In this document: positions 7,206 through 14,367 of the stretch, in pieces | Layout of the letters: each line of letters starts with the position of its first letter | Position numbering within the stretch: the stretch's first letter is position 1 | NCBI RefSeq assembly: GCF_934560975.1 | Contig: NZ_CAKTFO010000023.1 | Coordinates: 1-42,066, forward strand | Origin: an uncultured Sphingomonas sp. | GTDB taxonomy: Bacteria > Pseudomonadota > Alphaproteobacteria > Sphingomonadales > Sphingomonadaceae | Length of the DNA: 42,066 nucleotides | Direction of reading: 5' to 3' | Made by a program: the position numbers and the translations under genes | Notes under the pieces: model-generated | The model's database searches: none | Seen by the model: the letters and a program-made list of their open reading frames with translations, nothing else | What the model was told of the DNA's origin: nothing

Positions 7206-8141
7206 ATGTCCAATGGGATGCAGCAATGGGTGGCCGCGATGCGCGCGGACCGGTTCGAGGATGCGTGGCTGCTGTCGGAGCAGGATCTGCGCGCGCGTGA
7301 TCCGGCGATGCGCGACGATCCGGCCAAGCCCTACCATCTCCGCTGGGTGTGGGACGGGCGGCCGTTCGACGGGCGGCATGTGCTGATCCGCTGCTACCAC
7401 GGACTGGGCGACACCATCCAGTTCGCGCGCTTCCTGCCTTTGCTGGGTGCGCGCGCCGCGTCGCTGACGGTGGAGGTGCAGCCGCAGTTGCAATGCCTGA
7501 TCGCCGACATGCCGGGCATCGACCGCATCATCCCCTTCGATCCGGCGCATCCGCTGCCGCCCGCCGAATGCGACATCGAGATCACGGAGCTGGCCTTCGC
7601 CCTTCGCGCCGCGCCATCAGCGGCCGCGGTGCCGTACCTTTTTGCCCAGCCGGCAGCGGAGGCGGCGGGGAGTGTTGCCCTCTGCTACAGCGGCAGCGAC
7701 TGGGATATGGATCGCCGCGTGCCGGCGGAGCTGTTCGACGCGGTCTGCCGGAACCATCGCTGCGTTACCCTGGTGCCGGAACCGACCGCGCTTCCCGTGC
7801 GCAATCCGCAAGGGTGCAGCCTGGAGGTCGCGACCAGCGCATCCTTGCTGGCGGGCGCGAACCTGGTCATCACCGTCGATACGATGGTCGCCCATCTCGC
7901 CGGCGCATTGGGGAAACCCACCTGGCTGCTGCTGAAGGCCGAGCCCGATTGGCGCTGGGCACCCGACCGGACCGACAGCAGCTGGTATCCGACCATGCGC
8001 CTGTATGTGCAGCCGCGTGCCGGCGATTGGACTGCGGTGGTCGAGGCGGTTCGCCGCGACCTCACGCTAGAAGCTGTGTGCCGTGGCGAAGGGCTGCTCG
8101 TTCAGGGTGATCAGGTGGAGCCCGCCCTGGTCGCGTTGTAA
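7206..8141 (+). CDS. GT9-like / TPR-less glycosyltransferase
   Basis: This 311-aa protein (start at ATG 7206; ATG 7218 also possible) has the GT9-type pattern: GLGDTIQFARFLP (66-78), DTMVAHLAGALGKP (225-238), then DWRWAPDRTDSSWYP (248-262). The same signature forms the catalytic part of many TPR-glycosyltransferase proteins; here the TPRs are missing. The open frame continues upstream to 6225 but is antisense to the methyltransferase. The gene diverges from the methyltransferase across about 200 bases. Its 3' end overlaps the convergent histidine phosphatase gene by 75 bases, so its last 25 residues are encoded antisense to that enzyme's C-terminus. The likely role is sugar transfer within the neighbouring glycan pathway. 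Donor and acceptor are unknown. Confidence 0.75.
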   Translation: MSNGMQQWVAAMRADRFEDAWLLSEQDLRARDPAMRDDPAKPYHLRWVWDGRPFDGRHVLIRCYHGLGDTIQFARFLPLLGARAASLTVEVQPQLQCLIADMPGIDRIIPFDPAHPLPPAECDIEITELAFALRAAPSAAAVPYLFAQPAAEAAGSVALCYSGSDWDMDRRVPAELFDAVCRNHRCVTLVPEPTALPVRNPQGCSLEVATSASLLAGANLVITVDTMVAHLAGALGKPTWLLLKAEPDWRWAPDRTDSSWYPTMRLYVQPRAGDWTAVVEAVRRDLTLEAVCRGEGLLVQGDQVEPALVAL

Positions 8142-8672
8142 GGTCGTCAACGATCCCGGATCGCACTCCAGCGCGAACATGCGGTCATAGGGGAGGCCGA
8201 GCAATCGGGTGACCAGACCGCGAATGATGTCGCAATGCGTGACGCACAATGCGGGGCAGTCGCCTTCGGGCAAGGCCATCAGATAGGCGAGGGCGCGCTC
8301 CACCGCCTCCGCCATCGTTTCTCCATCGGGACAGCGCGCGGTGTGCCGCTCCGCATTCCACCTCCGCCAGTCGGGCAAAGCGTCCAGGTCCGCAAAGCTG
8401 CGACCGGTGAAGTCGCCAAAGTCGATCTCGTCCAACGCCGGTGCGATCTGCAGCGGCAGCGCGTGCCGGCTTGCCACTGCCTCTGCCGTCTGCCGGGTGC
8501 GCGGACGCGGGCTGCTGTGGAGGGAGGCGAGGGGGACGGTGCCAAGCCGCCGCGCCAGCGCGTCCGCTTCGGCCCGGCCCCGTTCGCTTAGGGCGATGTC
8601 GGACCGGCCGCTCAGCACATGTCCGACCTCGGCATGGGTGCCGTGCCGGGCGAGATAGATCGTGCCGCTTAT
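8067..8672 (-). CDS. Histidine phosphatase family protein with apparent ATA start
   Basis: This protein of about 201 aa belongs to the phosphoglycerate-mutase-like superfamily: LARHG near the N-terminus (phospho-acceptor His10), SSPRPRTRQTAE (53-64), the acid residue in PALDEIDFGDF (78-88) and the second catalytic His in VTHCDIIRG (144-152). Family members usually begin M-S-G-T-I-Y-L-x-RHG. Here the codon at that place is ATA (8672-8670), six bases after a perfect AAGGAGG. No ATG, GTG or TTG lies in frame between there and the catalytic RHG. The only upstream start (8828) would add a poly-Phe, intergenic-looking extension. Either ATA is used or the gene has a start-loss mutation. The substrate is unknown: a sugar or inositol phosphate is possible. 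Confidence 0.75.
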   Translation of the reverse strand: MSGTIYLARHGTHAEVGHVLSGRSDIALSERGRAEADALARRLGTVPLASLHSSPRPRTRQTAEAVASRHALPLQIAPALDEIDFGDFTGRSFADLDALPDWRRWNAERHTARCPDGETMAEAVERALAYLMALPEGDCPALCVTHCDIIRGLVTRLLGLPYDRMFALECDPGSLTTLQRDQGGLHLITLNEQPFATAHSF

Positions 8673-8739
8673 GGCGAACCTCCTTCGTTGACAGCGATTA
8701 TTGGCCGGGCAAAAAAGTTCGCCGCCGCAACGATCCGCG

Positions 8740-8764
8740 GGAACGAAGAAGAAGAAGAAGCATT
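8740..8764 (+). promoter_or_regulatory. Possible sigma-EcfG-like promoter with a GAA-repeat spacer
   Basis: GGAAC (8740-8744) is followed by 16 bases and CATT (8761-8764), one base off the EcfG consensus CGTT, upstream of the epimerase/glycosyltransferase operon (start 8888). The 16-base spacer is exactly five GAA units plus G (8745-8760). The -35 match is perfect and the -10 is not, so this is a weak or degenerate candidate. Confidence 0.35.
8745..8760 (+). repeat. (GAA)5 trinucleotide repeat
   Basis: Five tandem GAA units followed by G lie in the 215-base intergenic region between the histidine phosphatase and the epimerase operon. No other simple repeat of this kind caught my eye in the window. 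It fills the spacer of a promoter-like element, so a change in unit number would change promoter spacing by 3 bases. Confidence 0.7.
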
Positions 8765-8887
8765 GTAGCTTCGTAATAATGGGTTGGGGCGAAACGAACA
8801 TCCCGAATCTGCCTCGGGCGCGGCGCACCGCCGCCGGAAGGGATTCAGGCCGGTTCGCCCGCTGTCTTTGATGCTCGGGGAGGGCAA

Positions 8888-10000
8888 GTGGAACGCATTC
8901 TGATCACCGGCGGTGCCGGATTCATCGGTCGCTTCGTGGCGGACGAGTTGTTGCGGCGTGGCAACGAAGTGCGCGTGCTGGATAGCCTGATCGAGCAGGT
9001 GCACGGCCAGACCGACGGCTCGCAGATGTTGAACCGCGAGGCGGAACTGATCCGCGGCGACGTGCGCGACAAGGATGCGGTGAAGCGCGCGCTGGATGGT
9101 ATCGACAGCGTGATCCACCTGGCGGCCGAAGTTGGCGTCGGGCAATCGATGTACGAGGTCGAGCGGTATACCTCGACCAACGACGTAGGCACCGCCGTGC
9201 TGTTCGAATCGCTAATCGACAAGCCGGTGCGCCGCGTCGTGACGGCATCCTCCATGTCCATCTATGGCGAGGGCCTTTACCGTGACGCCGATGGCGAACT
9301 GGTGCAGGATGCCGAGCGCAAGACCCTGAAGGACGGGCAGGCCAATTGGGAGCCGACGGACGATCTCGGCCGCCCGCTGACCCCGGTGGCGACGCCGGAA
9401 TGGAAGCGGCCCAACCTCGCCTCCATCTACGCGCTCAACAAATATGTGCAGGAGCGCACGACCCACATCATGGCCGCGCCTTACGGCATAGAGGGCGTGT
9501 GCCTGCGGTTGTTCAACGTCTACGGGCCGGGGCAGGCCCTCTCCAACCCCTATACCGGGGTGCTGGCGATCTTTGCCTCCCGGCTGCTCAACGGGCAGCA
9601 GCCGATGATCTTCGAGGATGGCGAGCAGCGGCGCGATTTCGTCCATGTGTCGGACGTGGCGCGCGCCTTTGCCGACGCGCTGGAGCTGCCGCAGGCGGTG
9701 GGTGGCACGTTCAACATTGGTTCGGGCAAGGACCGGTCGGTGACCGAGGTCGCCACCGAACTGGCCAAGGCGATGGGCAAGAATAACATCGCGCCCGAAA
9801 TCGTGGGCAAGGCCCGGATCGGCGACATCCGCCACTGCTTCTGCGACACCAGCCTCGCCGCCGACAAGTTGGACTTCAAGGCGCGTCAGGACTTTCAGCA
9901 GGGCCTGGCGGAACTGGCCGAGTGGGTGGCGCAGCAGACCGCGCATGATGGCGTGGAAAAGATGCGCGCCGAACTGGAAGCCCGGGGCCTGGTGGCGTGA
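8888..10000 (+). CDS. NAD-dependent sugar-nucleotide epimerase/dehydratase (extended SDR)
   Basis: This 370-aa extended short-chain dehydrogenase starts at GTG after a GGGGAGGG ribosome binding site. It has GGAGFIG (8-14), the catalytic pair Tyr181-x3-Lys185 in SIYALNKY, and DFVHVSDVARAF typical of the C-terminal part of nucleotide-sugar enzymes. It most resembles UDP-glucose/dTDP-rhamnose 4-epimerase-type proteins and carries an insertion around residues 130-175. It probably makes or interconverts a nucleotide sugar for the glycosyltransferases behind it. It is the first gene of a six-gene operon in which every junction overlaps by 4 bases. Exact substrate unknown. Confidence 0.85.
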   Translation: MERILITGGAGFIGRFVADELLRRGNEVRVLDSLIEQVHGQTDGSQMLNREAELIRGDVRDKDAVKRALDGIDSVIHLAAEVGVGQSMYEVERYTSTNDVGTAVLFESLIDKPVRRVVTASSMSIYGEGLYRDADGELVQDAERKTLKDGQANWEPTDDLGRPLTPVATPEWKRPNLASIYALNKYVQERTTHIMAAPYGIEGVCLRLFNVYGPGQALSNPYTGVLAIFASRLLNGQQPMIFEDGEQRRDFVHVSDVARAFADALELPQAVGGTFNIGSGKDRSVTEVATELAKAMGKNNIAPEIVGKARIGDIRHCFCDTSLAADKLDFKARQDFQQGLAELAEWVAQQTAHDGVEKMRAELEARGLVA

Positions 10001-11061
10001 GCGGCGACGACCGCCCGATCCTGGTCACCGGCGGCGCAGGCTTCATCGGGTCCAACCTTGCCGACCGGCTGGCGGGCGAGGGGCGCAAGGTCGTCGTCTA
10101 TGACGCTCTGTCCCGCGCGGGGGTCGAGACCAACCTGGAATGGCTGCAAAGCCGCCATGGCGACCTGATCCAGCCGATCATCGCGGACATTCGCGACGAG
10201 GATTGGCTGGCCGACGCCGCCGCGCGTGCCTCCGCCGTATTCCACATGGCGGCGCAGGTGGCGGTCACCACCAGCCTGGTGGATCCGCGCGACGATTTCT
10301 CGATCAACATCGTCGGCACGCTCAACCTGCTGGATGCATTGCGGACGCGGAACCCGCAGGCGCCGGTCGTGTTCGCATCGACCAACAAGGTCTATGGCGA
10401 CCTGGCGGATATCGATTTCGACTTGGAGGGGGACGCCTATGTCCCCGCCGATCCCCGCACAAAATCCTATGGGATAGGCGAGGATCGGCCCCTGGATTTC
10501 CACACGCCCTACGGCTGCTCCAAGGGCGCGGCCGACCAATATGTGCTGGATTATGCCCGCAGCTACGGCCTGCGCAGCGCCGTGGTGCGGATGAGCTGCA
10601 TTTACGGCCAGCGTCAGATGGGGACCGAGGATCAGGGATGGGTAGCCCATTTCCTGATCCGCGCGCTCGAAGGCAAGCCGATCACGCTCTATGGCGATGG
10701 GTGCCAGGTGCGCGACATCCTCGACGTGTCGGACGCGGTCGGCGCCTATCTCGCGGCGTGGCAACAGATCGACGCGGTGCAGGGCCGCGCCTTCAACCTC
10801 GGCGGCGGCACCGGCAATGCGGTGAGCCTGCGCCAGTTGCTGGCCTATGTCGGGCAGCTGCTGGGGCGTGAGCTGGAGATCGGCTATTCCGACTGGCGCG
10901 CCGGCGACCAGCGTTATTTCGTGGCCGACACGCGCGCGATCGAAGGCGCGCTCGGGCTCGGCGCGAAGGTGCCGTGGCGCGAGGGCGTGGCCCGGCTGGC
11001 GCAGTGGCTGGCCGACGCGCGCGGGATCGAACTGCCGGTGGGGCAGGACGTCGCGGCATGA
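9997..11061 (+). CDS. NAD-dependent epimerase, CDP-paratose 2-epimerase-like
   Basis: This 354-aa extended SDR starts at GTG overlapping the previous stop (GTGA). It has GGAGFIG (12-18), FASTNKVYGD (126-135) and the catalytic Tyr172-x3-Lys176 in TPYGCSKGAADQYVLDYA. That last stretch, with RMSCIYGQRQMGTEDQGW after it, matches the CDP-paratose/CDP-tyvelose 2-epimerase group. Members of that group also act on other nucleotide sugars, so I infer a C2 or related epimerisation rather than tyvelose synthesis. It works in the cytoplasm, presumably supplying a donor sugar. It overlaps the next gene (ATGA). Confidence 0.82.
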   Translation: MSGDDRPILVTGGAGFIGSNLADRLAGEGRKVVVYDALSRAGVETNLEWLQSRHGDLIQPIIADIRDEDWLADAAARASAVFHMAAQVAVTTSLVDPRDDFSINIVGTLNLLDALRTRNPQAPVVFASTNKVYGDLADIDFDLEGDAYVPADPRTKSYGIGEDRPLDFHTPYGCSKGAADQYVLDYARSYGLRSAVVRMSCIYGQRQMGTEDQGWVAHFLIRALEGKPITLYGDGCQVRDILDVSDAVGAYLAAWQQIDAVQGRAFNLGGGTGNAVSLRQLLAYVGQLLGRELEIGYSDWRAGDQRYFVADTRAIEGALGLGAKVPWREGVARLAQWLADARGIELPVGQDVAA

Positions 11062-12173
11062 CGGAGCGCACGGCGCGCCTGCGTCTGTTGATGACCGTCG
11101 ATACGGTCGGTGGCGTGTGGCAATATGCGACCGATCTGGCGCGCGCGCTGGCGCCTTTGGGAGTCGAAACGGTGCTAGCGGTACTCGGGCCGGCTCCGAA
11201 CATGGCGCAGCGCAACGCCGCCAAGGCGATCGCCGGCGTCCGTCTGGTCGAAACCGGCCTGCCGCTCGACTGGCTGGCGGACGATCGGGAGCAGGTGCTG
11301 CTGGCGGGACGGCGCATCGCCGAACTCGCCTGTCACCTGAACGTCGATCTGGTGCAGCTGAACCAGCCCGCAATCGCGGCGGAGGCACGCTTTCCCGTGC
11401 CAGTGGTGGCGGTGTCGCATAGCTGCCTGGCGACGTGGTGGGCCGCGGTCGAAAGCGGGCCGTTGCCGCAGGATTTCGACTGGCGCGTGGCTCTCCATGC
11501 CGAAGGGTTGCGCAAGGCCGGCAAGGTGGTGACGCCGTCCGCCGCCTTTGCCGCCGCAACCCAGGCGGCCTACGCCCTCGTCGTCGCGCCGACCGCCGTC
11601 CATAACGGCCGCGCACCGTTGACCTGTCCGCCAACGGCCATGCACGATTTCGCCTTCACGGCCGGACGGCTGTGGGACCGTGGCAAGAATATCGCGACGC
11701 TGGATCGGGCGGCGGCGCGGCTCGGCCTGCCGGTCAAGGCAGCAGGGTCGCTTGCCGGCCCCAATGGCGATCGCGTCACGACGGAGCATCTGATCCCGGT
11801 CGGCCATGTCGATGAGGAAGACCTTGCCGGTTGCCTTGCCGCGCGCCCGGTCTTCGTCTCGGCGGCATTGTACGAACCGTTCGGGCTGGCGGTGCTGGAA
11901 GCTGCCGGCGCGGGCTGCCCGCTGGTGCTGTCCGACATTCCTACCTTTCGCGAATTGTGGGACGGGGTGGCGACCTTCGTTGCCCCTTGCGACCATGCCG
12001 GTTTCGCCCGCGCGATCGAGGAGATCGTCGGCGATACGGCGCGCAGGTTGACGCAGGGAGAGGCCGCCCGCGCCGCCGCCCGCCGCTTCACGCCCGACCA
12101 CATGGCCGGCGACATGCTGGCCATCTACCGTACCCTCCTGCCGAGCAGCACGCCTGATCGGGTGGCGGCATGA
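11058..12173 (+). CDS. Family 4-type glycosyltransferase
   Basis: The start is the ATG at 11058 overlapping the epimerase TGA; the longer open frame upstream is a shadow. The 371-aa protein has a GT-B fold pattern. Its N-terminal domain begins RLLMTVDTVGGVWQYA, where Gly-rich loops bind the acceptor. Its C-terminal domain has EPFGLAVLE (273-281), the ExxxxxxxE motif of GT4 retaining enzymes, followed by AAGAGCPLVLSD. There is no membrane segment, so it is cytosolic or peripheral. It is the third gene of the operon and overlaps the next gene by ATGA. The donor is likely a UDP- or GDP-sugar; which one cannot be told. Confidence 0.85.
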   Translation: MTERTARLRLLMTVDTVGGVWQYATDLARALAPLGVETVLAVLGPAPNMAQRNAAKAIAGVRLVETGLPLDWLADDREQVLLAGRRIAELACHLNVDLVQLNQPAIAAEARFPVPVVAVSHSCLATWWAAVESGPLPQDFDWRVALHAEGLRKAGKVVTPSAAFAAATQAAYALVVAPTAVHNGRAPLTCPPTAMHDFAFTAGRLWDRGKNIATLDRAAARLGLPVKAAGSLAGPNGDRVTTEHLIPVGHVDEEDLAGCLAARPVFVSAALYEPFGLAVLEAAGAGCPLVLSDIPTFRELWDGVATFVAPCDHAGFARAIEEIVGDTARRLTQGEAARAAARRFTPDHMAGDMLAIYRTLLPSSTPDRVAA

Positions 12174-13282
12174 AGATCGCCTATTTCACCCACAGCCTCG
12201 CCTCCTGCTGGAACCACGGCAACGCGCATTTCCTGCGCGGTGTGCTGCGCGAGCTGATCGCGCGCGGCCACGACGTGCGCGCGCTGGAGCCGGAGGGGGC
12301 ATGGAGCCTCGCCAATTTGCTGGGCGATCATGGCGATGCCGGGCTGGAGCCCTATCGCACCGCCTATCCGGACCTGTCCTCCACCCGCTTCGCCGCCGAT
12401 GCTGATGTGGCCGAACTGGTGGGTGATGCCGAACTGGTCATCGTGCATGAATGGAACGATCCCGCGCTTGTCGCGGCGATCGGCGCGCTTAGCCAAACCG
12501 GGGGCAGCTTCACCTTGCTGTTCCACGACACCCATCATCGCGCCGTCAGCGATCCCGATGCGATCCGCGCCTTCGACCTGTCCGGCTATGACGGCGTGCT
12601 GGCTTTCGGCGAGACGCTGAGCGAGGTCTATCGCCGCTGGGGCTGGGGCGAGCGCGTATGGACCTGGCACGAGGCCGCCGACACGCGCCTGTTCCACCCG
12701 CCGGCGGAGCAGGATGCCGAACGCGAGGGCCTGGTCTGGATCGGCAATTGGGGCGATGGCGAGCGGACGCAGGAGCTGGAAGATTATCTCTTCCGTCCGG
12801 CGCAGTCGGCTGGCCTGCCGCTCGACATTTACGGCGTCCGCTATCCGGATGAGGCCAAGGCGACGCTGGCGCGCTACGGCATACATTATCATGGATGGGC
12901 GCCCAATGCGGCGGCGCCGGGCATCTTCGCCCGCCATCTCGCCACCGTGCACGTGCCACGGCGTTACTATACCACCATCCTGCCGGGCATCCCGACCATC
13001 CGCGTGTTCGAGGCGCTGGCGTGCGGCATCCCGCTGCTGTCCGCGCCCTGGTCCGACAGCGAAGGCCTGTTCCGGGTCGGGCAGGACTTCCTGATGGTGC
13101 AGTCGCCGTCAGCGATGGAGGCTGCGCTGCGGGATATCCGCAAGGACGCGGCGCTGCGGCAAAGCCTCGTCACTTCGGGGCTGGAAACGATCCTTGCCCG
13201 CCATACCTGTGCCCACCGCGTGGACGAATTGCTCGCCATCGTGGGGCGCCTGACCCAACCCGATCTGGAGACTGTTGCGTGA
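12170..13282 (+). CDS. CgeB-like glycosyltransferase (paralogue 1 of 3)
   Basis: This 370-aa GT-B type protein starts at the ATG that overlaps the previous stop. The N-terminus MKIAYFTHSLASCWNHGNA is followed by HFLRGVLRELIARGHDV, a pattern repeated in the next two genes. The C-terminal domain has YTTILPGIPTIRVFEALACG (residues 265-284) then PLLSAPWSD, the donor-binding region shared with CgeB/DUF3880-type glycosyltransferases. It lacks signal and membrane segments. The tandem arrangement of three related genes suggests successive or repeated additions of sugar residues to one acceptor. It overlaps the next gene through GTGA. Confidence 0.8.
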   Translation: MKIAYFTHSLASCWNHGNAHFLRGVLRELIARGHDVRALEPEGAWSLANLLGDHGDAGLEPYRTAYPDLSSTRFAADADVAELVGDAELVIVHEWNDPALVAAIGALSQTGGSFTLLFHDTHHRAVSDPDAIRAFDLSGYDGVLAFGETLSEVYRRWGWGERVWTWHEAADTRLFHPPAEQDAEREGLVWIGNWGDGERTQELEDYLFRPAQSAGLPLDIYGVRYPDEAKATLARYGIHYHGWAPNAAAPGIFARHLATVHVPRRYYTTILPGIPTIRVFEALACGIPLLSAPWSDSEGLFRVGQDFLMVQSPSAMEAALRDIRKDAALRQSLVTSGLETILARHTCAHRVDELLAIVGRLTQPDLETVA

Positions 13283-14367
13283 AGATCGCCTTCTACGGTT
13301 CCAGCCTGCTGTCTTCCTACTGGAACGGTGCGGCAACCTATTATCGCGGGATCCTGCGCGATCTTGCCGGGCGTGGTTACCAGATTACCTTCTACGAGCC
13401 AGACGCCTTCGACCGACAGCAGCATCGCGACATCGATCCGCCGGAATGGGCGCGCTCGGTCGTCTACCCCGCCACGGAAGAGGCGATGCGCGGCGTGCTG
13501 GCCGAGGCGGGCGAGGCGGACATCGTGGTCAAGGCGAACGGCGTCGGGGTGTTCGACCGCGAACTGCTTGAAGGCGTGATCGATCAGGCGCGCCCCGACG
13601 CGCTCCGCATCTTCTGGGACGTGGACGCGGCGGCGACGCTGGACGAGATGCGGGCCGACGCCTCCCATCCGGTGCTGAAGGCGTTGCCGAACCTGGACAT
13701 GGTGCTGACCTATGGCGGCGGGCCGCCGGTGATCGACGCCTATCGCGGCTTCGGCGCCGCCGATTGCGTGCCGGTCTACAATGCGCTCGACCCCAGCACG
13801 CACCACCCGGTCGATCCCGACCCGCGTTTCGCCTGCGACCTGGCCTTCCTCGGCAATCGCCTGCCCGACCGCGAGGCGCGGGTGGAGGAATTCTTCCTGA
13901 AGCCGGCGGCTCTGCTGGCGGAGCGGCAATTCCTGATCGGCGGCAATGGCTGGGAGACCAAGGGGATGCCGGGCAATGTCCGCCATCGCGGCCATGTCTA
14001 TACGACCGAGCATAATGCGTTCAACTGCACGCCGTTGGCGGTGCTGAACGTGGCGCGCGACAGCATGGCCAACATCGGCTTCTCGCCCGCGACCCGCGTG
14101 TTCGAGGCGGCGGGTGCTGCCGCCTGCCTGATCACCGACGCTTGGGAGGGGATCGACCTGTTCCTGAAGCCGGATGAGGAGGTGCTCGTCGCCCGCGACG
14201 GCCAGGACGTGGCCGATCACCTTGCGTCGCTGACGCCGGAACGGGCCAAGGCCATCGGCGAAGCGGCGCTGGCCCGCGTCATGGCCGAGCATACCTATCG
14301 CTTGCGCGGCGCACAGGTCGACCAGGTGTTCAAGGCACATTTCGCGCGGGCGCGGGAGGCGGCATGA
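13279..14367 (+). CDS. CgeB-like glycosyltransferase (paralogue 2 of 3)
   Basis: The start is GTG at 13279 overlapping the previous TGA; the open frame back to 12895 is antiphase to the previous gene. The 362-aa protein begins MKIAFYGSSLLSSYWNGAA and has the same N-terminal plan as its neighbours (TYYRGILRDLAGRGYQI). It also has FSPATRVFEAAGAAACLITD and EGIDLFLKPDEEV near the C-terminus, the CgeB-type donor site with an acidic patch. Like its neighbours it is soluble. It overlaps the next gene by ATGA. Donor and acceptor unknown. Confidence 0.8.
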   Translation: MKIAFYGSSLLSSYWNGAATYYRGILRDLAGRGYQITFYEPDAFDRQQHRDIDPPEWARSVVYPATEEAMRGVLAEAGEADIVVKANGVGVFDRELLEGVIDQARPDALRIFWDVDAAATLDEMRADASHPVLKALPNLDMVLTYGGGPPVIDAYRGFGAADCVPVYNALDPSTHHPVDPDPRFACDLAFLGNRLPDREARVEEFFLKPAALLAERQFLIGGNGWETKGMPGNVRHRGHVYTTEHNAFNCTPLAVLNVARDSMANIGFSPATRVFEAAGAAACLITDAWEGIDLFLKPDEEVLVARDGQDVADHLASLTPERAKAIGEAALARVMAEHTYRLRGAQVDQVFKAHFARAREAA

